From assembly GCF_017893965.1 (NCBI RefSeq), contig NZ_CP054142.1, positions 1,984,001-2,048,000 on the forward strand: a stretch of DNA of 64,000 nucleotides, read 5' to 3'. Under the pieces are notes generated by a model, which saw nothing but the letters and a program-made list of their open reading frames with translations, was not told the origin of the DNA and did no database searches. Numbering within the stretch: the stretch's first letter is position 1; every line of letters begins with the position of its first letter. Source of the stretch: Treponema parvum (GTDB taxonomy: Bacteria; Spirochaetota; Spirochaetia; Treponematales; Treponemataceae). The translations under genes were made by a program, and so were the position numbers. This document shows positions 44,228 through 54,190 of the stretch, one piece after another.

Positions 44228-44265
44228 CAAGTCGGAAAATTAAAAATTTGACCGCAAGCTATTCG

Positions 44266-44325
44266 GGAAACGCTTATTAAAGCGATGTGCGCATTTAATC
44301 CGCATTCGGATTAATAAGCGCTTCC
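44266..44325. repeat. Dispersed palindromic element, copy 1
   Basis: GGAAACGCTTATTAA pairs with TTAATAAGCGCTTCC, enclosing a smaller AATCCG-CATT-CGGATT hairpin. Related elements occur at 46227-46271 and 54054-54115. It lies downstream of gatB. Confidence 0.7.
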
Positions 44326-44425
44326 TTAGAGCAGCCGGTTTATAAAAGGCGAAGGTTTTACGGCTATAGCTTTTATACGGAGATTTATGCAAAGCGCCGG
44401 TACGTTTTCGCACCCAAAGTCGTTT

Positions 44426-45961
44426 TTATAAAACCGACAGTTTTTTGTTCAACAGAGCGGACGCCTGATTCGGATCGGCCTTGCCGCGAGACTGTTTCAT
44501 CACCTGTCCCATAAGCCAGCCTACTACATTTGTTTTTCCGCCTTTAAAATCGGACACTGCTTTGGGATTAGCGCTTATAACGTCGTCGACGATCTTTTCT
44601 ATCGCGTTTGCGTCGCTGACTTGCTCAAAACCTTCTTCTTTGATGATAACGGACGGAAGAAGATTTTTTTCAAGCATCAGAGCAAAGACTTCTTTTCCCT
44701 GCTTGCTTGTGATCTTGTTCGATTCCAGCGCATCCGCAAGCTCCGCGATATGCAAAGGTGTAATTTTTATTTCGTCGATCGTCTGATTTTTTTCGTTTAA
44801 AACAGCAAGGAGTTCCGAAAGTATAAGATTTGCAACGCGCTTTGCGCTTTTTGAATTTTTTGCCGCTTCTTCAAACCACATGGCAAGCTCTCGCGTTGAA
44901 GTGAGAGTTTCCGCATCAAAATCGCTGAGGGCGAATTCTTTTTTAAAGCGCGTACGCTTCGCTTCAGGCAGTTCTCCGACGGCTTTACGGGCGTCTTCTA
45001 TCAAACTTTCGCTTACGCTGAACGGTTTTATGTCCGGTTCGACCACAAAACGATAATCTACAAAAGAATTTTTTGTGCGCATGACGGCCGTAACGCCCTT
45101 TTCTTCGTCCCATGTCATGGTGTTTTTATAGCCCGGCTCGAATTCCTTCCTGTCGGTTTCAAACTCATGCAGCTGCCGTTCAGCCTCATAAGAGCAGGCC
45201 TCTCGTATCGAACGGAACGAGTTTAAATTTTTAATTTCGGAAATAGGAGTATGGTAGAGTTTTCCGTTTTCCCAAACATTAAGGTTTATGTTTGCGTCGC
45301 AGCGCATATTTCCTTCTTCCAGATTGCCTTTCGTGACGCGGACATAACGGAGAATTTCCTGCACCGTCTGCATAAAAAGAGACGCTTCGTCGGGACTTGA
45401 AATATCGGGTTTTGTAACTATTTCGATAAGGGGAGTTCCGCAGCGGTTATAATCTATATAGGAATGTTTTCCTTCAAAATGAAGCGATTTTCCAACGTCT
45501 TCTTCCAAATGAATGCGCTCTACGCGGACGCGCCGATAGCTTCCGCCAATAACGCAATTTTCGCCTTTAAAATTATCAGGCCGAAATTTTTTACCGCCGG
45601 GGCGCTCTTCTTCGGGAAAATGCGTAAAAGGCAAATCGACATATCCGTCCGAACAAAGAGGAATATCGTACTGGGTAATCTGATAACCCTTTGCCAAATC
45701 AGGATAAAAATAGTGTTTGCGGTCGAATTTGGTAAAACGCGCTATGCGGCAATTTAAAGCCTGTCCGGCGACGGCGCCGAGTTCAACATAGCCCTTGCTT
45801 ACGCGCGGCATTGCACCCGGAAGCCCCAAGCAAACGGGGCATACCCGCGTATCGGGCATACCGCCGTAGCGGTTTTCGCATGCGCAAAAAGCTTTTGTCG
45901 CTGTTAAAAGCTGTGTGTGAATTTCACAGCCTATAACTATCTCATATTTATCGATACCCAT
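44426..45961 (-). CDS. gatB: Aspartyl/glutamyl-tRNA amidotransferase subunit B
   Basis: 511 residues, tRNA-kinase/transamidase subunit that converts mischarged Glu-tRNA-Gln or Asp-tRNA-Asn. Markers: EIVIGCEIHTQLLTATKAFC, CPVCLGLPGAMPRVS with zinc cysteines, and the C-terminal YqeY-like tail (NVVGWLMGQVMKQSRGKADP). AAGG lies upstream of the ATG. No gatA or gatC is adjacent. Confidence 0.97.
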   Translation of the reverse strand: MGIDKYEIVIGCEIHTQLLTATKAFCACENRYGGMPDTRVCPVCLGLPGAMPRVSKGYVELGAVAGQALNCRIARFTKFDRKHYFYPDLAKGYQITQYDIPLCSDGYVDLPFTHFPEEERPGGKKFRPDNFKGENCVIGGSYRRVRVERIHLEEDVGKSLHFEGKHSYIDYNRCGTPLIEIVTKPDISSPDEASLFMQTVQEILRYVRVTKGNLEEGNMRCDANINLNVWENGKLYHTPISEIKNLNSFRSIREACSYEAERQLHEFETDRKEFEPGYKNTMTWDEEKGVTAVMRTKNSFVDYRFVVEPDIKPFSVSESLIEDARKAVGELPEAKRTRFKKEFALSDFDAETLTSTRELAMWFEEAAKNSKSAKRVANLILSELLAVLNEKNQTIDEIKITPLHIAELADALESNKITSKQGKEVFALMLEKNLLPSVIIKEEGFEQVSDANAIEKIVDDVISANPKAVSDFKGGKTNVVGWLMGQVMKQSRGKADPNQASALLNKKLSVL

Positions 45962-46283
45962 AATATTCCTTAATTTGCAGTATGCAGCGCGGCATCTCGT
46001 CCGTGCGCCATACAGTATACAGAGTTTTTATCATTTGAACAATCTTTTAGGAGGCGGACTTTTCGCAGGCGGGGCGGCAGGGCGAATATTGATTATCCGT
46101 TTCGAAAAGATGCCCGCGAGACCTCTAAAAACACACATACGTCAAAAAAAACGCCGCACGGTTCGGTAAATAAAACCGGGCGGCAGCGTAACATGTTTCA
46201 AAACGCGTAATTTTATCGGACAAATAGGAAGCGCTGATTAATGCGCTCCTCGCTTTAATCAGCGCTTCCTTAGATACCCGGCG
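45962..46283. other. 322-base intergenic stretch
   Basis: No gene is supported. It contains the dispersed palindromic element at 46227-46271 and nothing else recognised. Confidence 0.5.
46227..46271. repeat. Dispersed palindromic element, copy 2
   Basis: AGGAAGCGCTGATTAA and its exact reverse complement (16 bp), with a 13-base loop, 13 bases after the dctM stop codon. It may act as a transcript 3' end. Confidence 0.85.
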
Positions 46284-47618
46284 TCACCCGCCAAGGGCTT
46301 GGATTCCCGTATGAATCGGTTCGTATCCGAATATTTTCGGAATAAGCAAGGCGATGCTCTCCGAATATGTAACGACAACCAGAACTATCAAAAGCGCAAT
46401 GATAAAAGGCCAAACCTGTTTGATGAACTTATCAAACCGGCAGTTCACTATGGAACAAACCGTAAACATCATCGAACCGAACGGCGGCGTTAAACCTCCT
46501 ATCATGATATTAACAATCATAATTACTCCGAAATGCAAAGGATCCACGCCGCGGCTCATAACGGCGGGCACTAAAAGAGGCGCAAGTATAATAAGGGCGG
46601 CGCCGCCTTCGATAAACATGCCGATAACGAGAAGAACCAAATTTATCACCATGAGAAGCAAAAATTTGTTCTGCGTAAGTCCCAGCAGAGCCTTTGTAAT
46701 CATTTCAGGGATTGATTCGCAAGACATGTAAAAACCGAACACTTTTGCGGCGGCGATAATGATCATAACGGAACCAGTGCTTTGAACCGTCTCTTTCAAA
46801 ATAAGAGGAATATGCGAAAACTTTAATTTCCCGTATGCAAACGCTCCTATAATAAAAGCAAAAAGAACAGCAACCCCGCCGGCTTCCGTCGGAGTACAGA
46901 TTCCGATACGCATTCCGAGTATTATCACGAACGGAATGCAAAGCGCAAAGATCGATTTTCCCACCTGGCGCAAAATTTCCGAAGGGGAAGCCATTTTGTC
47001 GCGGCTGGGAGCGTAGTTGTGTTTTACAGCGATAAAATGAACCGCGATCATCATGGAAATAGTCATCAAAATACCGGGAGTGTAACCCGCTAAGAACATG
47101 TCTCCGACCGCTACGTTTGCGATAAGAGCGTACATGATCAAGTTATTTCCCGGAGGAATTACAGGGCTTACCGCCGACGAAGCTGCCGTAACAGCTGCGC
47201 TGAAATCCAAGGGCATACCCTTGTTCAGCATTGCCGGAACGAGAATCTTTGATTCCATAGCGGCGTCGGCATTCGCAGAACCTGAAATTCCGCCCATAAG
47301 GGCGCTCAGCACGCAGTTTACCTGCGCAAGCCCGCCTTTAAGATGTCCCGCCAGAACTTCGGCAAAGTCCATAAGCCTGTCGCTCAAGCCGGAATAGTTC
47401 ATGACGGAACCGAGCATGATAAAAAACGGCACCGCAAGATAAGGGAACGACTCTACGGCTGAAACAAACTGCTGAATGACAAGACTTGTCGGCATGTTAT
47501 GGTTGATAATTACAAAATAATAAAGCGTCGAACCTATGAGAGAAAGCGCGATGGGAACGTTCATAAAGAAAAGGAAAAACAATACGAAAATGGGAAACAT
47601 CGGGTGCGTAAAAATCAT
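46284..47618 (-). CDS. dctM: TRAP transporter large permease
   Basis: 444 residues, about twelve hydrophobic segments, the ion-coupled channel subunit of a TRAP importer. Family blocks: PIALSLIGSTLYYF at the start, GGISGSANADAAMESKILVP, TAASSAVSPVIPPGNNLIMY, and GGLTPPFGSMMF near the end. It overlaps dctQ by 4 bases. Substrate unknown, typically an organic acid or similar small anion. Confidence 0.95.
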   Translation of the reverse strand: MIFTHPMFPIFVLFFLFFMNVPIALSLIGSTLYYFVIINHNMPTSLVIQQFVSAVESFPYLAVPFFIMLGSVMNYSGLSDRLMDFAEVLAGHLKGGLAQVNCVLSALMGGISGSANADAAMESKILVPAMLNKGMPLDFSAAVTAASSAVSPVIPPGNNLIMYALIANVAVGDMFLAGYTPGILMTISMMIAVHFIAVKHNYAPSRDKMASPSEILRQVGKSIFALCIPFVIILGMRIGICTPTEAGGVAVLFAFIIGAFAYGKLKFSHIPLILKETVQSTGSVMIIIAAAKVFGFYMSCESIPEMITKALLGLTQNKFLLLMVINLVLLVIGMFIEGGAALIILAPLLVPAVMSRGVDPLHFGVIMIVNIMIGGLTPPFGSMMFTVCSIVNCRFDKFIKQVWPFIIALLIVLVVVTYSESIALLIPKIFGYEPIHTGIQALGG

Positions 47619-48124
47619 ATATTTTCCTCCACGATCAGAGCCGGTTCCGGCCGTTTACCTATAAAAATAAGGATTTCATTTATAACGTTTCTTATTGCAT
47701 AGATTGTTATAAGAACGAATGAAAGAATTATACTGAGATTTAACCACTTATATGAAATCTGTAAAACAGGGGTTATTTTCTGGCTTCTTAATATGTACGC
47801 CGTCGAAAGCGACAACATTGTAGAAGTAATGATCAAAACAAAAATACTTCCGGCCAATCTTATAGTTTTTCTTACTTTTCCATGCGTAACTTGCAATAAA
47901 AAGTCTACACCCATCATCATCCTATGTTTAAATGCACCCGCGGCGCCAAGGAAAATTGTCCAAACAAAGCCTATTAAGGCAACTTCTTGATTCCAAAAAA
48001 ATGTAAAACCTAAACAGTATCGGGTAAACACGTTTGCAATGGTAATAATTACAGTGCAAGCGATAAAAAAACCGCCAAGGTACAATTCAAAATTTGATAA
48101 CAAATCTTTTTTATCGAATTTCAC
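47615..48124 (-). CDS. dctQ: TRAP transporter small permease
   Basis: 169 residues with four membrane segments, matching DctQ in length and topology; FLGAAGAFKHRMMMGVDFLL is the conserved central loop. It follows dctP after a hairpin and overlaps dctM by 4 bases. Confidence 0.92.
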   Translation of the reverse strand: MKFDKKDLLSNFELYLGGFFIACTVIITIANVFTRYCLGFTFFWNQEVALIGFVWTIFLGAAGAFKHRMMMGVDFLLQVTHGKVRKTIRLAGSIFVLIITSTMLSLSTAYILRSQKITPVLQISYKWLNLSIILSFVLITIYAIRNVINEILIFIGKRPEPALIVEENI

Positions 48125-48190
48125 CGTTTTTTCCTGATCAAAATTTTATATAACTTTAAAAATCTAAAAAGACACGCGCTTAGAGGCATA

Positions 48191-48228
48191 ACAAAACCGT
48201 ACACTCCGTAAACGGAGCATACGGTTTT
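48191..48228 (-). other. Hairpin between dctP and dctQ
   Basis: CAAAACCGTA/TACGGTTTTG (10 bp) with an inner CTCCG/CGGAG stem and no long U tract. Like the stem at 1221-1251, it follows a binding-protein gene and precedes its permease genes. Confidence 0.7.
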
Positions 48229-48245
48229 GCATCCGTTAAAAACGT

Positions 48246-49250
48246 CTATTGTTTTTTTGCACGGATCTTTGCAAGTTCTGCCTGAATCTGATCAAAAATT
48301 CCGGGCGTCCATTTCGGGAACCTTGAATATACGGATTTACATGCCGCCGAGAACGCAGGTGTGTCCACCTTGTTCACCTTTACGCCGACCGCTTCAAGCT
48401 TTTTAAGCATTGCGCTTTCCTGAGCGAGCGTATTCTTGTAAAGATCGTCTGCGCCGTTTTTAAATTCTTCGGCAATAATCTGCTGCTGCTCTTTTGTCAG
48501 TCCTTTCCAATAGCTTTCGGACATCGCTATACCGGAAACGGCGAGAATGTGATTAGTAAGAGAATAGTTCTTTACGTTTTCATACTGCTTTGTTCCCCAA
48601 TATGTGGAAATGGAACCTTCAACTCCGTCTATAACTTTTTGCTGTATGGCGGAATACGTATCCGGGTAAGGCATAGCGATCGGAGTTGCACCGAGAGCGT
48701 CGAGAGTATATGAATAAACAGTTGACTCTGGAACGCGGATCTTAAGTCCCTTCATGTCGGCGGGTTCTGAAATAACCTTATTGGTCATCATGCTGCGGAA
48801 TCCGAATACATAATCCAAGGAAAGAACGTGAATTCCTTTCTTTGCAGCTTTGGCGTTAAGATCCTGAACGAGTTTTGTCTTTGTCATAGCAAGATATTCC
48901 GCCATGTCCGCATAAAGGAACGGACCCGTTACGGCATCATAATCCGGAACATATTCGGCAATAAAGTTTATACCGTCGCAGGAAATAACGTTTGCCCCCT
49001 GAGTGATCTGTTCCATGCAGTCCGCAGCCTTTGCATACGTAAGACCGGGGTACATCTTGATTTCAAGATTTACGGCCTTACCGCGTTCGTTAATGGCGGC
49101 CTCTACCCTTCTTAACGACATCGCCGTCTCTTCAGAATCCAAGAATTTGGTTGCAAGAATAAGAGATTTCTTTTTTGGTGCGGCAAACGCAAGACCTGCA
49201 ACGCTCAAAATTAAAAGGCCCGTAACGATCGATTTTACAAACTTTTTCAT
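48246..49250 (-). CDS. dctP: TRAP transporter substrate-binding protein
   Basis: 334 residues. A signal peptide (MKKFVKSIVTGLLILSVAGL, cleavage after AFA) precedes the DctP fold; KVISEPADMKGLKIRVPEST and TPIAMPYPDTYSAIQQKVID are the conserved ligand-arginine region. GGAGG precedes ATG 49250, preferred over an upstream ATG at 49337. First gene of the dctPQM operon. Confidence 0.94.
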   Translation of the reverse strand: MKKFVKSIVTGLLILSVAGLAFAAPKKKSLILATKFLDSEETAMSLRRVEAAINERGKAVNLEIKMYPGLTYAKAADCMEQITQGANVISCDGINFIAEYVPDYDAVTGPFLYADMAEYLAMTKTKLVQDLNAKAAKKGIHVLSLDYVFGFRSMMTNKVISEPADMKGLKIRVPESTVYSYTLDALGATPIAMPYPDTYSAIQQKVIDGVEGSISTYWGTKQYENVKNYSLTNHILAVSGIAMSESYWKGLTKEQQQIIAEEFKNGADDLYKNTLAQESAMLKKLEAVGVKVNKVDTPAFSAACKSVYSRFPKWTPGIFDQIQAELAKIRAKKQ

Positions 49251-49283
49251 TATTATAATTCCTCCTTGCAGAATTATTGATTC

Positions 49284-49457
49284 CCAGAACTTTCTAAAAT
49301 CACCATAGTCGTGTCTAAAAAACAAAAAGTGAAACAAACATACCGAGCCCTAAAACCATACTAATTTAAATAGCATCGGTAATAGAACAATCAGGTATCT
49401 GTTTCACTCTAAATCTCAAAAACAGAAACTATGGTTATATCTTTATGAAAGCGCTGG
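49284..49457. repeat. 174-bp imperfect inverted repeat
   Basis: Matching arms share one centre near 49370: CCAG/CTGG, CTTTC/GAAAG, ACCATAGT/ACTATGGT, GTGAAACA/TGTTTCAC, ATACC/GGTAT and a central ATTTAAAT. Internal segments between 49310-49328 and 49408-49427 do not pair. No transposase and no clear target duplication were seen, so a MITE or long hairpin RNA are both possible. Confidence 0.7.
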
Positions 49458-49636
49458 CTCTTAAACCTAAAAGAATGATAACACGAGATTATCCATAACG
49501 CAAGAAAAAAACAGCGGCATTTGTACCGCGGCATTTTATCGCGAGTTTGTCTTGCAAACTCGTAAGTGAGGAAAAGCCGAACAGCATTCTCGCCGAAGAC
49601 ATAAAATTTTTCAAAAGTCGAAATTCGACCATAGTG

Positions 49637-49665
49637 TTGAACAAATCGCGTATTTTCAGTATTAT
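49637..49665 (+). promoter_or_regulatory. Promoter of the EF-G gene
   Basis: TTGAAC (49637-49642), 17 bases, TATTAT (49660-49665), giving a leader of about 76 bases. Confidence 0.6.
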
Positions 49666-49747
49666 CGTCAAATACGTTAAAAGACTTGGTTGTTTTGTTT
49701 ATTTTTCAAGTTACTTTTATTGATACCATTTGTGAGAGGTAAGAGAT

Positions 49748-51838
49748 ATGAACTTTGATATTTCCAAAATGAGGAATATCGGTATTAGCGCCCACATAGA
49801 CTCGGGCAAGACCACTCTGTCAGAACGAATCTTATTTTATTGTAACAAAATTCATCAGATTCATGAAGTTCGCGGGAAAGACGGTGTAGGAGCTGTGATG
49901 GACAGTATGGATCTGGAACGCGAGCGTGGAATAACGATCCAATCCGCCGCCACACAGGTTAAGTGGAAAGATATTACGATAAATTTGATCGATACTCCCG
50001 GACACGTGGATTTTACGATTGAAGTGGAACGGGCGCTCCGCGTTCTTGACGGCGCCATCCTGGTTCTCTGCGCCGTCGCAGGCGTTCAGTCGCAGTCGAT
50101 CACAGTGGATCGGCAGTTAAAACGCTATCACGTTCCTCGCATTGCATTTGTAAATAAGTGCGACCGGCAGGGCGCAAATCCATTCCGCGTGCGCATGCAA
50201 TTGCGTGAAAAATTGGGGCTTAACGCATACATGATGGAAATTCCGATCGGTCTTGAAGACAAACTCGAAGGCGTCGTCGACCTTGTAAGCATGAAGGCTC
50301 TTTACTTTGAAGGACCTTCCGGAGAAGAAGTCCGAACGGCGGAAATTCCCGCACACCTCGTTGACGAGGCAAAAAAATACCGCGCGGAACTTCTTGAAGC
50401 CGCTTCCAATTTTGACGACACTCTTATGGAAGCTCTCCTTGAAGAAAAAGAAATTCCGGAAGACTTACTCATCTCGGCAGTCCGAAAGGGAACGCTGTCG
50501 GAACAATTTGTAGGCGTTTTCTGCGGATCCGCCCACATGAACAAGGGAATTCAGCCCCTGCTCGACGGCGTTTCCAGATATTTGCCCAATCCCACCGAAG
50601 TAAAAAACTCGGCTCTCGATTTGGATAATAACGAAGCCGTGGTAGAGTTAGGCTCTTCCGCCGAAAAACCGACCGTAGCCCTTGCATTTAAACTTGACGA
50701 CGGTCAGTACGGCCAGCTTACTTATGTGAGAGTTTACCAAGGAAAAATCTCAAAAGGGCAGGAATTATACAATACCCGCTCACGGCAAAAATTTAAGGTG
50801 GGGCGTCTTGTACGCATGAACGCCGCCTCAATGGAAGACATAAACGAAGGCGTTCCCGGCGATATCGTAGCCTTGTTCGGTATCGAATGCGCTTCAGGCG
50901 ATACTTTCTGCGGAGGCGGATTAAACTATTCCATGGCCTCGATGTTCGTTCCCGCTCCGGTTATCTCCTTATCCATCACTCCTAAAGACAAGGCCGCTGC
51001 AAATCAAATGGCAAAGGCTCTTAACCGATTTACAAAAGAAGATCCGACATTCCAAACCTATGTGGATCCCGAATCAAACCAGACTATAATAAAAGGTATG
51101 GGAGAGCTTCACCTTGCAGTCTATGTAGAGCGCATGAAAAGGGAATACAAGTGCGAAGTTGTTACCGGCGCTCCGGAAGTAGCATACCGCGAATCTATCA
51201 CTCAGCGGGCGGACTTCAACTATACGCATAAAAAGCAAACCGGCGGCGCAGGTCAGTACGGCCGCGTAGCGGGATTTATCGAACCTCTCGTAGACAAAGA
51301 TTACGAATTTGTGGATGCGATTAAGGGCGGTACGATTCCCAACGAATATATACCGAGCTGCGACAAGGGCTTCCGCCGCGCAATCGAAAAGGGCACGCTC
51401 ATCGGATTCCCGATCGTAGGTGTAAAAGTCACAATAAACGACGGTCAATATCATCCTGTAGACTCCTCCGATATTGCGTTCCAGACGGCCGCCATCGGCG
51501 CCTTCCGCGAAGCATATGAAAAGGCAAAACCCGTTATCCTTGAACCGATTATGCAGGTTTCCATCGAAGGCCCCACGGAATTCCAAGGTAATATGTTCGG
51601 TTTGATAAATCAGCGCCGCGGTGTTATAATCGACAGTACCGATGAGAATAACCAGTCTACGGTGAACGCCGAAGTTCCTTTGAGCGAAATGTTCGGATTT
51701 TCAACCGTTCTGCGGTCTTCTACGCAGGGAAAGGCTGAATTCTCTATGGAATTCCTTAAATACGGCCGCGTACCTAATAATATTTCCGAGGAGCTTAGAA
51801 AGGCTTATCTTGAAAAATTAAAAGCAGAGAATAAATAG
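49748..51838 (+). CDS. fusA: Elongation factor G, mitochondrial EFG1-like (spirochaete spdEFG1 type)
   Basis: Translocase GTPase, 696 residues. G1 AHIDSGKTT, switch [13 protein letters not shown]3 DTPGH and G4 NKCD are intact, followed by domains II-V (SVAYRES-like core, then [12 protein letters not shown] and a C-terminal [20 protein letters not shown]). Phrases such as [20 protein letters not shown] are shared with mitochondrial EFG1 rather than ordinary bacterial EF-G; paired spirochaete EFG1/EFG2 of this kind are known. GAGAGG precedes the ATG. It is followed by a P-loop gene after 8 bases. Confidence 0.95.
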   Translation: MNFDISKMRNIGISAHIDSGKTTLSERILFYCNKIHQIHEVRGKDGVGAVMDSMDLERERGITIQSAATQVKWKDITINLIDTPGHVDFTIEVERALRVLDGAILVLCAVAGVQSQSITVDRQLKRYHVPRIAFVNKCDRQGANPFRVRMQLREKLGLNAYMMEIPIGLEDKLEGVVDLVSMKALYFEGPSGEEVRTAEIPAHLVDEAKKYRAELLEAASNFDDTLMEALLEEKEIPEDLLISAVRKGTLSEQFVGVFCGSAHMNKGIQPLLDGVSRYLPNPTEVKNSALDLDNNEAVVELGSSAEKPTVALAFKLDDGQYGQLTYVRVYQGKISKGQELYNTRSRQKFKVGRLVRMNAASMEDINEGVPGDIVALFGIECASGDTFCGGGLNYSMASMFVPAPVISLSITPKDKAAANQMAKALNRFTKEDPTFQTYVDPESNQTIIKGMGELHLAVYVERMKREYKCEVVTGAPEVAYRESITQRADFNYTHKKQTGGAGQYGRVAGFIEPLVDKDYEFVDAIKGGTIPNEYIPSCDKGFRRAIEKGTLIGFPIVGVKVTINDGQYHPVDSSDIAFQTAAIGAFREAYEKAKPVILEPIMQVSIEGPTEFQGNMFGLINQRRGVIIDSTDENNQSTVNAEVPLSEMFGFSTVLRSSTQGKAEFSMEFLKYGRVPNNISEELRKAYLEKLKAENK

Positions 51839-51846
51839 GAGTTCAG

Positions 51847-52527
51847 ATGGAAAAGTTAGACTACTACGATTACAGCCCCGTACGTATTTTCGATAAATGC
51901 ACCGACGGCGGTTTAAAGACCGGTGAAATCGGTTTGGTAACGTCCAAAAAAGGACTCGGAAAGACGTCCGTTCTCGTCCAATTCGGAATGGATGAACTTG
52001 CACAGGGAAAACATCTGGTGCATGTTTCCTTCGACCAGCATTCGTCAAATGTGATTTCCTGGTATGAAAGCATATTTAACGAAGCCTCTAAGAGAAAAAA
52101 CGTGGCTAACGCATCTGAATTAAAAGACAAAATGGTGCGCAACAGAACCATATTGAATTTCAATCAGGAAAATTTTTCACTGCCGAAAGTCATAAATACT
52201 CTGAAAGCTTTAAATGAAGGCGGCATCACGGTTTCAGCTCTGGTTATAGACGGGGTGGATCTGTCAAAAGTGACCGTAGACGACATAACCGCCGTCGCCG
52301 ATTTTACAAAAAAACACAATCTCACGGCTTGGTTCAGCGCTACTGCGGAAGGCGGCGCCTTAAACGATTCCGTCCCGGCAGACTTGGAAAAATATTTTGC
52401 GGGAGTTATACATCTGTCGCCAAAGCAGGACGGCGTATATGTTTCCATCCTGAAATTCCACGGTATGCCGGCAATTCAGGATGCGCTGAGACTTGACGCA
52501 AAAACCCTGCTCTTGACCGAAAAATAA
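51847..52527 (+). CDS. RecA/KaiC-like P-loop protein of unknown function
   Basis: 226 residues. A Walker A-like TSKKGLGKTSVL near residue 32 and a Walker B-like VSALVIDGVDLSK near 136 give a RecA-fold NTPase. There is no membrane segment or known partner domain. It follows the EF-G gene by 8 bases and is terminated just after, so cotranscription is likely; a role beside translation is plausible but unproven. AGGAG precedes the ATG. Confidence 0.65.
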   Translation: MEKLDYYDYSPVRIFDKCTDGGLKTGEIGLVTSKKGLGKTSVLVQFGMDELAQGKHLVHVSFDQHSSNVISWYESIFNEASKRKNVANASELKDKMVRNRTILNFNQENFSLPKVINTLKALNEGGITVSALVIDGVDLSKVTVDDITAVADFTKKHNLTAWFSATAEGGALNDSVPADLEKYFAGVIHLSPKQDGVYVSILKFHGMPAIQDALRLDAKTLLLTEK

Positions 52528-52592
52528 TTTTTTTGACTATAAAATTTGCGTATGGGAAGAGCTGCATAATACATTCCTGACGCAAAGCGATG

Positions 52593-52631
52593 GGCCGTCC
52601 AAAAACTTAAGCTTTTGGACGGCCTTTTTTT
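52593..52631 (+). terminator. Intrinsic terminator after the EF-G operon
   Basis: GGCCGTCCAAAA pairs perfectly with TTTTGGACGGCC around an 8-base loop, followed by seven T. Confidence 0.92.
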
Positions 52632-52717
52632 GGACTCCTATGTTGTTCAATGAGATGGCGCGTTTTGAAAAATGAGATACTTAAGGCGAGGATCCGGCAG
52701 CGCGACGCCCCGCATTA

Positions 52718-53887
52718 TTATGTAAAAGGGTGTTCTATTGTCATCTTGCACTCGCATTCGGGAAATTCCTTTTTCATTGCAGCCGTAATATAAGAGCGTA
52801 TCTCGTTATCAGAAAGTTTGCATTCGAAAGGTTTTGTCACTTCAAAGACGACTTTCGTTTTTTTGTTTTCGACGATGCAGCGCGCTTCATGAACCGTAAT
52901 TCCGGCGTTAAGCCCGGAGGCGATTTTCGGAAGCAGCTTACGCACCTTAAGATTCTTTTCTGAATTAAAATCTATGGGATCGGCGTGAATCAGAACAATG
53001 CAGTTAAGTTCCTCCTGTATCGCTTTTTCCGCACGGTCGATCGCTTCATGAACTTTAAAGACCGACTCTTCCCCAGGAACTTCTACATGAAGTGTGACTA
53101 TCATGCGACCCGGGCCGTATTCGTGCACAACAATATCGTGAACTCCCTTGATGAGAGGAAATTTAAGCGCAGTTCTTTCAATATCGCGCACAAGTTGTTT
53201 TTGCGGAATTGTGCCTAAAAGGGGCGTAACCACGTCTCTCACAGCCTCTATACCGTTTAGAAAGATGAAAACCGCAACTATCATTCCCGCAATTCCGTCT
53301 ATCATCGGAAAATCAAAATAGCGGTTCACCAATATGGAAAGAAGAACTACGAAGGTTGTAAGGGTATCGCTTAAACTGTCTTTTGCAGCGGCGGACATTG
53401 CCGCGGAATCTATTTTTTTTGCGGTAAAGCGGTTATAGGCATACATGTACGTCTTTATGAGGATGGAAAAAACCAAAACCGCGCACGTCCACAGCCCGGC
53501 GTTTATTATCTTAGGCGAAAACAGCGACAAAACGGAAGATTTCATAAGCTCCAAGCTTACCGTAATGATAAAAAACGCAATCGCAAGCCCCATAACGTAT
53601 TCAAGCCGGCCGTGTCCGAACGGATGATTTTTATCGGGTTTTTTTGAAGAAAATTTAAATCCTATAATAGTAAGCAAAGAAGCCGCCGAATCCGAAAGAT
53701 GATTAAAAGCGTCTCCCGTAACGGCGACGGATCGCGTTACGATTCCTACTACAAGTTTAAGAATAAATAAAAGCAGATTAAAAAAAAGTCCCAGAGCGCC
53801 GCACAAGATTCCGTACTTTTCGCGAACGGCAAAATCGGAGGTGTTTTCAGGATTCGCTATAAAGATCCGCACTAAAATTCCAAACAT
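52718..53887 (-). CDS. Cation diffusion facilitator (CDF) family transporter
   Basis: 389 residues, exports divalent metals (Zn, Co, Mn or similar) by proton antiport. Six membrane segments (about 15-225) with metal-site Asp residues in GDAFNHLSDSAAS and AAAKDSLSDTLTT, HPFGHGRLEYV, then a cytosolic CTD (about 230-385, VHDIVVHEYGPGRMIVTLHV). The extra C-terminal about 90 residues are long for the family and look like a second ferredoxin-like domain. The start is uncertain: ATG 53887 was used, a TTG at 53908 adds 7 residues. Confidence 0.9.
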   Translation of the reverse strand: MFGILVRIFIANPENTSDFAVREKYGILCGALGLFFNLLLFILKLVVGIVTRSVAVTGDAFNHLSDSAASLLTIIGFKFSSKKPDKNHPFGHGRLEYVMGLAIAFFIITVSLELMKSSVLSLFSPKIINAGLWTCAVLVFSILIKTYMYAYNRFTAKKIDSAAMSAAAKDSLSDTLTTFVVLLSILVNRYFDFPMIDGIAGMIVAVFIFLNGIEAVRDVVTPLLGTIPQKQLVRDIERTALKFPLIKGVHDIVVHEYGPGRMIVTLHVEVPGEESVFKVHEAIDRAEKAIQEELNCIVLIHADPIDFNSEKNLKVRKLLPKIASGLNAGITVHEARCIVENKKTKVVFEVTKPFECKLSDNEIRSYITAAMKKEFPECECKMTIEHPFT

Positions 53888-54190
53888 AAAACAATCGTTT
53901 AACTTCAACCGCTGAAATTGTCGCGGTCTCGTTGAACGATCATATCACAAAATAAAAAAATTGTAAGCGCAGGTTTGAGGGCTAGGCAAGCAGTCCGGCT
54001 AAAGCGGAATTTGCAATTTCGGGTAAAAATGCCTAAAATTGAAATCGATACTGAGGAAGCACTGATTAATCCGAACGCTGATTAAATGAGCACCTCGCTT
54101 TAATCAGTGTTTCCTAAAAAACAGATTGAACCGTAAAATCCCGTGCATCTTAAAATTGCTTATTGTAAAATTATTTGGAGAGGAAACAAC
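53888..54190. other. 303-base divergent intergenic region
   Basis: Holds the third palindromic element (54054-54115) and the ribosome site of the kinase gene. No gene seen, and no clear promoter pair. Confidence 0.45.
54054..54115. repeat. Dispersed palindromic element, copy 3
   Basis: AGGAAGCACTGATTAA with TTAATCAGTGTTTCCT (one G-U pair) around a longer loop that repeats the CTGATTAA core. It matches copy 2 at most stem positions. Confidence 0.75.

Larger units (their letters stand above)
49251..49747. other. 497-base divergent intergenic region with a large palindrome
   Basis: No gene supported. It contains a 174-bp imperfect inverted repeat (49284-49457), an 8-bp stem CGAGTTTG-N5-CAAACTCG (49542-49562) and the fusA promoter. 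Confidence 0.6.

Noticed and set aside
54143-54190. Upstream ATG for the sugar kinase at 54143
   Set aside because: It adds 16 residues that break the family's start; GGAGAGG fits the ATG at 54191.
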